NCBI GenBank assembly: GCA_038533155.1
Contig: JBCAZH010000063.1
Span: 1-16,319, forward strand
Direction of reading: 5' to 3'
DNA from: CALBPI01 sp038533155
Lineage (GTDB): Bacteria > Pseudomonadota > Gammaproteobacteria > Steroidobacterales > Woeseiaceae
Length of the DNA: 16,319 bases
Shown here: positions 5,404-14,549 of the stretch, piece by piece
Layout of the letters: every line of letters begins with the position of its first letter
Position numbering within the stretch: the stretch's first letter is position 1
Made by a program: the position numbers and the translations under genes
Notes under the pieces: model-generated
The model's input: only the letters and a program-made list of their open reading frames with translations
What the model was told of the DNA's origin: nothing
The model's database searches: none

Positions 5404-7206
5404 TGCGGCAGACGACGAATCGCGTTCGGTTTGGCGATTGAGCATATCGCCGAGCGTATCGATGTTGATCGGCTTGGTCAGGTAATCGTCCATGCCCGCT
5501 TCAATGCACAGCTCCCGATCACCGGGCATCGCATTCGCGGTTAACGCGACAATCGGCACTGTGTCGCCACCAGAACTCGCCAACCGTCGCATTCGACGCG
5601 TCGCCTCGAACCCGTCGACGACCGGCATCTGGCAGTCCATCAAAACGATGTCGGGCGTATGCTCCAGGAACGACTTCAACGCCTCGTCGCCGTTTGCCGC
5701 CATGACAGTGCGATAGCCGAGCTTTTTCAGCATTGCTCCAACGACCCGTTGGTTCACCGGGTTGTCTTCGGCGACCAGCACCAACAGCGACTCATCGGAC
5801 TTCGCGACGGCGAACCTGCCGGTAACCACGACCTCTCGTGGCTGCGCCAGACTCGCGTCACGTTGCGGAATCACGGCCGTAAATGTACTGCCGACGCCCT
5901 CTTCGCTTGTCAGCGTCAACCGACCGCCCATGAGCCGGCAAATGTCGGTCGATATCGCTAAGCCGAGACCGGTGCCTTCAAACCGACGATCACTGCCGTC
6001 GTCGACCTGTGTGAACGGCCGGAACACATCGTCGAGCTTGCTTTTCGGAATCCCGATACCGGTGTCTTGAACCGCGAAGTGCCAGTCGCCCTGCTCATCG
6101 GACGGCGCCTGAACGCGCAACGTGACGTGCCCCTTCGACGTAAATTTCAGCGCGTTTGACACGAGGTTGGAGATTACCTGACGCAGACGGACGGGATCGC
6201 CACTCATCTGTAGGTCACTCGCAGTCGGCGGCTCGAAACTCAAGTCGACGCCCTTCGTCGCTGCGACACCATCGAACAGGCGCAGCGCTCGTTCGGCCGC
6301 ATCGACCGGGCAGAACACATCCATCGCGAGAGACATCTCGCCCGCCTGGATCTTGGAAAGGTCTAGGACGTCGTTCACGATCGCCAGCAGCGAATCGCCG
6401 CTATCGCAGATCGTGCGCACGACATCCTGCTGCTCTGCATCCAGCTCGCTGTCTTTCAACAGCTCGCCCATGCCCAGAATGCCGTTCAAAGGGGTACGGA
6501 TCTCGTGCGACATGTTTGCGAGAAAGCGACTCTTGGCGGCGTTCGCCGCCTCGGCTTCCTCTTTAGCCATTTTGAACGCTTCCGTACGCTCCTCGACCTT
6601 GATTTCGAGTAGATCGTTTTGCACCTCAAGCTCACGTTCTTTTTCGGACACCCGCTCCAACGCGGTGGTGAGCTCGCGTTGCGATGTGCGCAGACGACGG
6701 CGCAGCGTCGAGCCATTGATGCCGACGCGCATCACCATCGTCATGATCAGCATGCCGCCATAAAAGAACGAGAAACGCTGCAGATTGGTCTCCAGCGTCG
6801 GCAACGCGAAGTTGCCGGACAGGATGATCGTCGCGAACGCAATACCGACAACACCACCCGCAACCCAAGCCTCGCGCGGGCGCAACCCCATCGCCGCCAA
6901 AGCAACGACGAAGATATTGGTCAACATCAAGTACCAGGCCGTGCCGGGTGAGACCCAACTGACGAGTGTTGGGACAAAAACGTTGAACGCCATCTGCGGC
7001 AAAGCGCCGCCCAGCACATTCAACTTCGGATGCCACGACGCGAAGTAGAAACCAATCGTGCCGATGGTTCCGACCGCAAAAAACAGCGCGGCGTGCCACA
7101 ACTCGACCGATTCGTAGGCGAAGGCGAGGAGCACCAACGCCGAAGTCGACATTCCGAAATGAATGATGATCTCGAACAGATACGTCTTGGTGTGCTTCTT
7201 CGCCAT
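5395..7206 (-). CDS. hybrid sensor histidine kinase (paralogue 1)
   Basis: A 603-residue protein. Residues 12-160 hold about six membrane segments with no large periplasmic loop, so it probably senses the membrane or an intracellular signal. A coiled coil (about 168-222) leads to HisKA with the phosphorylated His234 (NMSHEIRTPLNGILGM), then the HATPase with N-box NLVSNALKFT (347-356), G1 DTGIGIP (381-387), F-box FRPFTQ and G2 GTGLGLAI (411-418). A receiver domain at about 474-590 has acidic residues Glu480/Asp481, acceptor Asp524 (VLMDCQMP) and Lys578 (TKPI). No HPt domain follows, so a separate HPt protein and an unlinked regulator are expected. Its ATG overlaps the stop of the upstream paralogue as TGATG, so the two are translationally coupled. 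The input signal is unknown. Confidence 0.93.
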   Translation of the reverse strand: MAKKHTKTYLFEIIIHFGMSTSALVLLAFAYESVELWHAALFFAVGTIGTIGFYFASWHPKLNVLGGALPQMAFNVFVPTLVSWVSPGTAWYLMLTNIFVVALAAMGLRPREAWVAGGVVGIAFATIILSGNFALPTLETNLQRFSFFYGGMLIMTMVMRVGINGSTLRRRLRTSQRELTTALERVSEKERELEVQNDLLEIKVEERTEAFKMAKEEAEAANAAKSRFLANMSHEIRTPLNGILGMGELLKDSELDAEQQDVVRTICDSGDSLLAIVNDVLDLSKIQAGEMSLAMDVFCPVDAAERALRLFDGVAATKGVDLSFEPPTASDLQMSGDPVRLRQVISNLVSNALKFTSKGHVTLRVQAPSDEQGDWHFAVQDTGIGIPKSKLDDVFRPFTQVDDGSDRRFEGTGLGLAISTDICRLMGGRLTLTSEEGVGSTFTAVIPQRDASLAQPREVVVTGRFAVAKSDESLLVLVAEDNPVNQRVVGAMLKKLGYRTVMAANGDEALKSFLEHTPDIVLMDCQMPVVDGFEATRRMRRLASSGGDTVPIVALTANAMPGDRELCIEAGMDDYLTKPINIDTLGDMLNRQTERDSSSAASG

Positions 7207-9074
7207 CAGATCACCACGGCAACCGGCGCGGTAGGTGCCGTGTGTGCGACCAAAGCTTCGGCCAGTTTGTCGATCGTGATCGGCTTGGTCAGGTAGTCCG
7301 CCATGCCCGCCTCAAGGCAGCGCTCCTTGTCGCCCGGCATCGCATTCGCGGTCAACGCGAGTACCGGCACGACATCCCCGCCAACCGCTTTGAGCTCGCG
7401 GAGCTTCATGGTCATTTCAAGACCGTCCATGCCGGGCATCTGCCAATCTGTCAGCACGATATCCGTCGGATTCTTTTGGAACTTCTCAAGCGCCTGGAAG
7501 CCATCATCGGCCACCGTGACGATGCAATCGAGTTTTCTCAGCATGGCCGCGATCACCATCTGGTTGACGGCGTTGTCCTCGACCAACAACACCGAAGCGC
7601 CAATCGAACGCGTCTCCAAACGCGACGAGCGTCTCGAGGCGGCATTGATGTCTGCATCAACCAACCGCGCCGGTAACTCGATCGCAAACGTACTGCCACT
7701 GCCGTACTCGCTGTCCGCGGTCAGACTGCCTCCCATCAACCAGCACAACTCGCGCGAAATCGCCAAGCCAAGACCCGTCCCCTGGTACCTACGATCCGCA
7801 CCTTCCTCAATCTGACTGAACGCACCGAACACGTGATCAAGTTTCTCGGGCTTGATACCAATACCAGTGTCGACGATCTCGATGCGCCAGAAGTCTCCCG
7901 CACTCGCCGGTACGCTCAGTCGGACTTCGACCCCCCCAGTTTCAGTGAACTTGATGGCGTTGGAGACGAGATTCGACAACACCTGCCGAAGGCGCCCATG
8001 GTCTCCGGAAGTTGCTGCGTCCGCGTTTCCGTCGATTTTCGCCGCAACCGTTAGGCCTTTGGACTGCGCCATGCCTTGAAACAGTGACACAACCTGCTCA
8101 ACGACTTGGGCCGGTTGAAACGGCGCAGCAACGACCGTCATCTCTCGCGCTTGAATCTTCGAGAAGTCGAGTACGTCGTTAACGATCGCCAGCAGCGACT
8201 CACCACTCTGGCGCATGGTATCCAGCATTCTTCGCTGGTCTTGATTCAAAGGCGAGTCGTCTAGCAACTGGCCCATTCCGAGTATGCCGTTCAGTGGCGT
8301 GCGGATTTCATGCGACATGGTCGCAAGGAAACTGCTCTTCGCCTCGTTGGCGGCCTCTGCGGCATCTTTGGCCTCGTTCAACTGACGCGTGCGTTTTTCG
8401 ACGCGCTGCTCGAGGCGCGAGCGCTCAGCGTCGACCTCTGTTCTACTGGCCTCGAGCTCCTCAACCGTTGCCGCAAGCTTCGCTTTCGCCCGCGACAAGC
8501 TCTGTCGTACCTTCCGCGCGTTGCTGCCGAGGATCGTGGATTCCGCGAGATAAGTCGCGAGCGCGAGCAACGTCACCGCGATCTGCAACGGCGTCTCAAC
8601 AGTGGGCGCAACGAGACCGTGGACAATAATCGGGATGGCCGTCATGGCGGTGACCATCAACACGAGAAGCAGCGAATCACGAAGCTTCAACCACTGTGTC
8701 GCGGGTACCAAAATAAAGAAGGCGCCGTAGGTGATAAACACCAACACGGCCGGTGCAATCAATGCCGTCGTCGCACCGATCGCCGTATGCATGACGCACT
8801 GATACACGGAGCTGGAGGCGATCGTGTCGGGATTGCGAATGAACATCCAGTAGCTGGACACACAGTGCAACACGCCGAGCCCAAGGTAGACACCGATGGC
8901 CCAAACGGGCGCATCCGTGCTCGTGATAACCAGCAAGCCGAGCACGGTCGCCAACACGACGTACTGCAGTACGCCCGAGATCATCATCTGCTTGAACGTC
9001 AGCCCCAGCCTGCCTGTTTTGGCGGCACTGTTTGCCTGACCGTCCTGAGTCTTTTTGGTGGATTCTCCGCCCAT
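7206..9074 (-). CDS. hybrid sensor histidine kinase (paralogue 2)
   Basis: A 622-residue protein of the same architecture as its downstream neighbour: a charged N-terminus, about six membrane segments (roughly 30-185), a coiled coil (185-245), HisKA with His255 (TMSHEIRTPLNGILGM), HATPase motifs NLVSNAIKFT, DTGIGI and GTGLGLAI, and a receiver with acceptor Asp543 (VLTDWQMPG) and Lys597 (TKPI). The catalytic and receiver parts are highly similar to paralogue 1, while the membrane regions are clearly different, suggesting duplication followed by change of input. The ATG at 9074 was chosen; a GTG two codons upstream (9080) is possible. No strong ribosome-binding site is visible. No HPt or DNA-binding regulator is encoded in the window, so the phosphorelay partners lie elsewhere. 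Confidence 0.92.
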   Translation of the reverse strand: MGGESTKKTQDGQANSAAKTGRLGLTFKQMMISGVLQYVVLATVLGLLVITSTDAPVWAIGVYLGLGVLHCVSSYWMFIRNPDTIASSSVYQCVMHTAIGATTALIAPAVLVFITYGAFFILVPATQWLKLRDSLLLVLMVTAMTAIPIIVHGLVAPTVETPLQIAVTLLALATYLAESTILGSNARKVRQSLSRAKAKLAATVEELEASRTEVDAERSRLEQRVEKRTRQLNEAKDAAEAANEAKSSFLATMSHEIRTPLNGILGMGQLLDDSPLNQDQRRMLDTMRQSGESLLAIVNDVLDFSKIQAREMTVVAAPFQPAQVVEQVVSLFQGMAQSKGLTVAAKIDGNADAATSGDHGRLRQVLSNLVSNAIKFTETGGVEVRLSVPASAGDFWRIEIVDTGIGIKPEKLDHVFGAFSQIEEGADRRYQGTGLGLAISRELCWLMGGSLTADSEYGSGSTFAIELPARLVDADINAASRRSSRLETRSIGASVLLVEDNAVNQMVIAAMLRKLDCIVTVADDGFQALEKFQKNPTDIVLTDWQMPGMDGLEMTMKLRELKAVGGDVVPVLALTANAMPGDKERCLEAGMADYLTKPITIDKLAEALVAHTAPTAPVAVVI

Positions 9075-9150
9075 CTGCACGTCAGCGGCGCCATCGTGCA
9101 GAACTTAACGAAAAAGCTGCCCCCGGCGACGTGACATAACGGCGAGCGAA

Positions 9151-9283
9151 AGCCCCGCGTTGCGGGGAGACTCGCCCGAAAGAGAAAAGCCCTACGTTGC
9201 TGGGCTACTGATCCCAAAAGAAAAGCCCCGCAATGCGGGGCTACTCGTCCCAAAAGAAAAGCCCCGCATTGCGGGGCTTTTCT
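9151..9283. repeat. four tandem 36-37-bp hairpin units downstream of groEL
   Basis: Four hairpins are centred near 9160, 9197, 9233 and 9269, a period of 36-37 bp. Unit stems: 9153-9158/9162-9167 (CCCCGC/GCGGGG); 9188-9192/9202-9206 (decayed inside); 9224-9231/9235-9242; 9255-9267/9271-9283 (13 bp, perfect). The linkers are also similar (two copies of CCCAAAAGAAAAGCCC), so whole units were duplicated rather than just hairpins arising independently. The unit nearest groEL is the strongest terminator; those further away are progressively altered. Confidence 0.85.
9248..9283 (-). terminator. Rho-independent terminator of groESL
   Basis: On the minus strand a perfect 13-bp stem (9283-9271 with 9267-9255) closes a three-base loop, and the 3' arm continues into a T-rich tract interrupted by single C and G bases (to about 9248). 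It lies 60 bp past the groEL stop. The arms begin with AGAAAA and end TTTTCT, so the structure could terminate transcription from either direction. Further hairpins between it and groEL (9291-9297/9302-9308 and 9311-9315/9321-9325) lack T runs. Confidence 0.85.
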
Positions 9284-9342
9284 GGAGACGCTCCACCGTG
9301 GGGTGGAGGTTCGCCTGGAAGGCGAGTCGCCGAGGGGCTGAC

Positions 9343-10986
<1,644 letters not shown>

Positions 10987-11049
10987 TCTCGGATTTCCTT
11001 CTTGAATTTGCTGTGTTGAATCTAAATCGCGAATCAGAGCAGTCGGGGC

Positions 11050-11340
11050 TTAGCCCTCGATGACCGCCATGATGTCGTCTTCTTTCATGACCAGCAGCTC
11101 TTCGCCGTCGACCTTGACTTCGGTGCCGCTGTACTTGCCGAACAGCACTTTGTCACCGGCTTTGACGTCCAGAGAGCGAACGTCGCCGCTGTCCAGAATC
11201 TTGCCGTTGCCGACCGCGATGACCTCGCCCTTGATCGGTTTTTCCGTTGCCGCGTCTGGAATTACGATGCCGCCCGGGGACGTACGCTCTTCTTCCATGC
11301 GCTTGATGATGACTCGATCATGAAGCGGACGAATATTCAT
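11050..11340 (-). CDS. groES: co-chaperonin GroES (Hsp10)
   Basis: A 96-residue protein that forms the heptameric lid of the GroEL chamber. It starts MNIRPLHDRVIIKR, carries the mobile loop EERTSPGGIVIPD, and ends KEDDIMAVIEG; length and motifs are typical. ATG at 11340 was chosen because of the strong GAGGAG site eight bases upstream and the family N-terminus; the frame extends to 11376 without support. It is the first gene of the groESL operon. Confidence 0.99.
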   Translation of the reverse strand: MNIRPLHDRVIIKRMEEERTSPGGIVIPDAATEKPIKGEVIAVGNGKILDSGDVRSLDVKAGDKVLFGKYSGTEVKVDGEELLVMKEDDIMAVIEG

Positions 11341-11406
11341 CAATGGATCTCCTCTTCCAACTAATTGAATTTGCAAACAAAATACATCGAGACGATGCTG
11401 GTGTTG

Positions 11407-11433
11407 TTAGCACTCGCCCGAAAGGAGTGCTAA
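11407..11433. promoter_or_regulatory. CIRCE operator (HrcA-binding site)
   Basis: TTAGCACTC, nine spacer bases and GAGTGCTAA form a perfect match to the CIRCE consensus. HrcA dimers bind this dyad and repress chaperone operons until heat stress draws off GroEL. It begins at the last base of the -10 element and covers the expected transcription start of groESL, so it would block the promoter; it also lies at the 5' end of the message, 67 bp before groES. The hrcA gene is not in the window. Confidence 0.96.
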
Positions 11434-11461
11434 TGATAGGGTCGCAGCACCACATTTCAAG
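11433..11461 (-). promoter_or_regulatory. groESL promoter, sigma70-like and sigma32-like
   Basis: The minus strand shows TTGAAA (11460-11455), 16 bp, then TATCAT (11438-11433), each 5/6 to the sigma70 consensus. The same DNA reads CTTGAAA, 13 bp, CCCTAT, which resembles the sigma32 (RpoH) consensus CTTGAAA/CCCATNT. One or both holoenzymes could therefore use it. The CIRCE follows directly. Confidence 0.7.
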
Positions 11462-11564
11462 GGGTTTTTCCGGCGATTTCCCGCGTCGCCACATGCCGAC
11501 ACCCCGCGGTTTCAAAAACGAGACGCCAACGACAGCAGCAATTGCTGACGACAGGTATCGTTAC

Positions 11565-11573
11565 TGCGATAAT
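11565..11573 (+). promoter_or_regulatory. possible extended -10 promoter of dsbD
   Basis: TGCGATAAT is an extended -10 (TGN plus GATAAT, 5/6) located 29 bp before the dsbD start. No good -35 lies 17 bp upstream; TTGCTG at 11542-11547 is 20 bp away. A 12-bp palindrome CAGCAATTGCTG (11536-11547) overlaps that position but is short enough to be chance. Confidence 0.35.
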
Positions 11574-11601
11574 TTGAGGTTCAATCGGGTCAACTACGCG
11601 C

Positions 11602-13857
11602 ATGAACACTCCCATTTCCAAAATTACGGCTCTGATCGGCAGTTTTCTGCTGGCTTTGACCGCTGTTTCACCGGCGCTCGCGCAGCAGGATGATCTCCTG
11701 CGGGCATCTGAAGCGTTCCCGTACACCGTCACGGTCGAGGGCGACGAGCTCGTCGTCGATTGGAAGGTCACCGAGGGCTACTACCTTTACAAGGACAAGA
11801 TCCAGTTCTCGATCGATGGCGCGAACGCGAACATCGATGAGCCGCTGTGGCCGCGCGCCAAGCCGCACTCGGACGAATTTTTTGGTGAGCAGCCGATTTA
11901 CGACGCAGACTTCGTTGTCGTTATTCCCTATCAGGGTGACGGTGCTGCTGAGCTGACGCTGCGCTCGCAAGGCTGCTCCGAGGCGATGGGGATCTGCTAC
12001 CCGCCGCAGCGGTGGACAACCAATGTCAGTCTGAACGCTCCGGCAGTCGCGGCGACCAGTGCACTTGACTCGCCGTTTGGCGCAGCGCCCACGAATGATT
12101 TCCTGCCGCCCGAGCAAGCGTTCAAACCACTGGTCGCAGGCCTCGGTGGCAACGAGATCGAAATCGGCTTCCAGATCGAACCGGGCTACTACTTGTACCG
12201 GCACTCGATTGACGCTCAGCTCAGTAGCGAGCGCGCGACGACCGTTGCGATTGATTTGCCGAGTGGAAAGTCGAAATACGACGAGTACTTCGGTGACACC
12301 GAAGTTTACTTCGACGGTGTGATCGCGACTGTTGCGATCGACAGACCTGACGTCACCGCTGGCCGAGAAACGCTGACACTGACCTACCAGGGCTGTGCCG
12401 AAGACGGCATCTGCTATCCGGAACAACAAAACGTGTTTGAAATCACGCTGCCCGGCGGCGAGGCGAGCGCGGGTGTCGTTGCGACCGATACGGTTGCGGC
12501 TGGCGCCAGCGGACCGGTGTCGGAACAATCGCGACTGGCGACCCTGATCAGCGAAGGCAATATCCTGCTCGTGCTCGGCACGTTTTTTGGATTCGGGCTC
12601 GCGTTGGCATTTACACCGTGCGTACTGCCGATGGTGCCGATCTTGTCGGGCATCATCGCCGGCGAGGGTGACAATGTAACGCCGGTGCGCGGCTTCTCAC
12701 TCGCCCTCTTGTACGTCCTCGGAATGGCGCTGACCTATACGATCGCTGGCGCGTTGTTCGCCCTCGCGGGCCAACAGGCGGCCTCGACGTTCCAGCAGCC
12801 GTGGATTATTGCGACGTTCGCAGGGTTATTCGTTCTATTGGCGCTCAGCATGTTCGGCATGTTCGAGTTGCAGATGCCATCGGCGATTCAGACTCGCATC
12901 GCCAACATCAGTAACAACCAGAAGTCGGGTACCGCAGTCGGCGCATTCATCATGGGCGCGCTGTCGTCGTTGGTGGTTACCGCCTGTGTCGCCCCACCAT
13001 TGGTTGCGACCTTGGCAGTCATTGGCGAGACCGGCGATATCGTGCGCGGCAGCCTCGCATTGTTTGCGATGTCGATTGGCATGGGTACGCCATTGTTGCT
13101 GGTCGGCGCGTCCGCTGGGCGCTTGCTACCAAAAGCTGGCATGTGGATGGAGCGCGTCAAACAAGCATTTGGCTTCATCATGCTGGGCGTTGCAATCTGG
13201 ATGTTGTCGCGTTTACTCCCCGGCGGCGCAGTACTTCTATTGTGGGCGGTGCTGATCTTTATGGCAGGCGTATTCCTCGGCGGTTTGACGCCACTGTCGG
13301 AATCACCACGCGGCGCGCAACAAGTCGGTAAGGGCTTTGGATTGCTCGCGATGTTGTACGGCGCAGTGCTGTTCGTCGGCGCTTTAACCGGCGGTGAGGA
13401 TCCATTGCAACCGCTCAAGGGCAGCGTGCTTGCATCGCGTGGTGGCGTTGCAGCCGAAGCGCATGCCGAACTCCAGTTTGCGCGCATTAAGACGGTGGCC
13501 GATCTCGAGGGAGCGGTCGCCAGTGCAGCCTTGGAGGGCAAGTCGGTGATGCTCGACTTCTACGCCGACTGGTGTGTGTCGTGCAAGGAAATGGAGAAGT
13601 ACACGTTTACGGACGAAACGGTAATCGCATCGTTGAATAACACTGTGCTGCTGCAAGCCGATGTGACCGCTAACGACGATGAGGACAAAGCCTTGATGGC
13701 CGTGTTCGGCGTGTACGGTCCGCCGTCAATCATTTTCTATGGGCCTGACGGCACTGTCCGACCAGGCTACCAGGTTGTCGGTTATATGGCCGCCGAGAAA
13801 TTCGCAGCGCACGTAGACCGTGCAACCGCTGCTTCACAGACTCAGGCACGTCGCTAA
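11602..13857 (+). CDS. dsbD: thiol:disulfide interchange protein DsbD, double alpha domain
   Basis: DsbD carries electrons from cytoplasmic thioredoxin across the inner membrane to periplasmic thiol proteins. Order: signal peptide (1-27, cleavage after PALA), first alpha (DsbDn) domain about 35-145 with Cys125/Cys132, second alpha domain about 175-285 with Cys265/Cys271, an eight-helix membrane beta domain from about 320 with Cys340 (FTPCVLP) and Cys462 (TACVAPP), and a C-terminal thioredoxin-like gamma domain with WCVSC (Cys658/Cys661). At 751 residues it is much longer than E. coli DsbD (about 565) because the alpha domain is duplicated; both copies keep GYYLY and GC..GICYP. The first pair is CX6C rather than CX5C. 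The ATG at 11602 gives a clean signal peptide; no strong ribosome-binding site is seen. The TlpA-like thioredoxin 17 bp downstream is a plausible electron acceptor. Confidence 0.96.
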   Translation: MNTPISKITALIGSFLLALTAVSPALAQQDDLLRASEAFPYTVTVEGDELVVDWKVTEGYYLYKDKIQFSIDGANANIDEPLWPRAKPHSDEFFGEQPIYDADFVVVIPYQGDGAAELTLRSQGCSEAMGICYPPQRWTTNVSLNAPAVAATSALDSPFGAAPTNDFLPPEQAFKPLVAGLGGNEIEIGFQIEPGYYLYRHSIDAQLSSERATTVAIDLPSGKSKYDEYFGDTEVYFDGVIATVAIDRPDVTAGRETLTLTYQGCAEDGICYPEQQNVFEITLPGGEASAGVVATDTVAAGASGPVSEQSRLATLISEGNILLVLGTFFGFGLALAFTPCVLPMVPILSGIIAGEGDNVTPVRGFSLALLYVLGMALTYTIAGALFALAGQQAASTFQQPWIIATFAGLFVLLALSMFGMFELQMPSAIQTRIANISNNQKSGTAVGAFIMGALSSLVVTACVAPPLVATLAVIGETGDIVRGSLALFAMSIGMGTPLLLVGASAGRLLPKAGMWMERVKQAFGFIMLGVAIWMLSRLLPGGAVLLLWAVLIFMAGVFLGGLTPLSESPRGAQQVGKGFGLLAMLYGAVLFVGALTGGEDPLQPLKGSVLASRGGVAAEAHAELQFARIKTVADLEGAVASAALEGKSVMLDFYADWCVSCKEMEKYTFTDETVIASLNNTVLLQADVTANDDEDKALMAVFGVYGPPSIIFYGPDGTVRPGYQVVGYMAAEKFAAHVDRATAASQTQARR

Positions 13858-13874
13858 CTGTTAAGCTCCACGCC

Positions 13875-14507
13875 ATGAACAAAATCGTCATCTACTTGCT
13901 GGTCCTGATCGGTTCGGCTTTGGCCGGGTTTGGTATCAGTCATGCACTTCGAAGCGACGCACCACAGCCGGAAATCGCTGAGCCCACACCGTTGATCGAC
14001 CAGGCGGCCGGCGAAGCCGCCGAGGCTCAAACGCCGCCCGCGGATCTACCCTCCATCTACTTTGCGTCGATGGGCGGCGACAAGATATCCATCAACGAAT
14101 GGGATGGACAGTTTCGACTGGTCAACTTCTGGGCGACCTGGTGTGCGCCCTGCCGACGCGAGATCCCGCTGCTCAAAACATTGCAGCAAGAACAGCCGGT
14201 CGAGGGTCTGCAGGTCGTCGGCATCGCGTTTGATGAGATGGATGCGGTCACTACCTACCACGACGAAATCGACTTCAACTATCCGGTGCTGGTCGGCGAA
14301 GATGCTGCCATTGGACTAGCAGACCAATATCAACTGGAGTTGATGGCGCTGCCGTTTACCCTCATTATCGGGCGCGGCGGTGAGCTGCTGAATGCTCACG
14401 TCGGTGAAATCGACGAGCAGGAAGCGGCGCACATCATCGACGTACTTCAGCGGCTGGATCAACAGCAAATCACCCTGCCAGAAGCGAAACAACAACTCAC
14501 ACTCTGA
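13875..14507 (+). CDS. TlpA/ResA-like membrane-anchored thioredoxin
   Basis: A 210-residue protein: N-terminal membrane anchor or uncleaved signal (residues 3-24), a Pro/Ala/Glu-rich linker to about 58, then a thioredoxin fold of the TlpA/ResA/AhpC-TSA type with FWATWCAPCRREIP, active Cys90 and Cys93, and the cis-proline loop at ALPF (Pro160). Such proteins reduce periplasmic disulfides, for example in cytochrome c maturation or copper-centre assembly, and usually receive electrons from DsbD or CcdA. The start ATG is 17 bp after the dsbD stop with no obvious ribosome-binding site, so the two genes are likely cotranscribed and functionally paired. No cytochrome c maturation genes are seen, so the client is unknown. 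Confidence 0.9.
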   Translation: MNKIVIYLLVLIGSALAGFGISHALRSDAPQPEIAEPTPLIDQAAGEAAEAQTPPADLPSIYFASMGGDKISINEWDGQFRLVNFWATWCAPCRREIPLLKTLQQEQPVEGLQVVGIAFDEMDAVTTYHDEIDFNYPVLVGEDAAIGLADQYQLELMALPFTLIIGRGGELLNAHVGEIDEQEAAHIIDVLQRLDQQQITLPEAKQQLTL

Positions 14508-14549
14508 CGGAGTCGCGCCGCGGTTCCGTCACGGACCGAGGAGCGCGCA
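14505..14549 (+). promoter_or_regulatory. structured nhaA leader, candidate riboswitch
   Basis: Starting at the tlpA stop codon, a 12-bp stem (14505-14516 with 14520-14531, two G-T pairs) closes a three-base loop. An alternative hairpin uses 14522-14528 with 14532-14537 and cannot coexist with it. CGCGC at 14514-14518 is complementary to GCGCG at 14543-14547, right at the nhaA ribosome-binding site GAGGAG (14538-14543). No T run follows, so it is not a standard terminator. Candidate lithium-sensing nhaA-I motif RNAs occur before nhaA genes; I cannot confirm that this matches their consensus. Confidence 0.4.

Noticed and set aside
9151..9283. 36-37-bp period considered as a CRISPR array
   Set aside because: Whole units repeat with no unique spacers, the repeats are terminator hairpins and no cas genes are present.
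11536..11547. 12-bp palindrome CAGCAATTGCTG upstream of dsbD as an operator
   Set aside because: A palindrome this short is expected a few times by chance in 16 kb, and nothing else supports it.
11668..12528. Minus-strand frame of 286 codons antisense to dsbD
   Set aside because: It is a shadow of the well-supported dsbD signal peptide and alpha domains and has no recognisable motifs.
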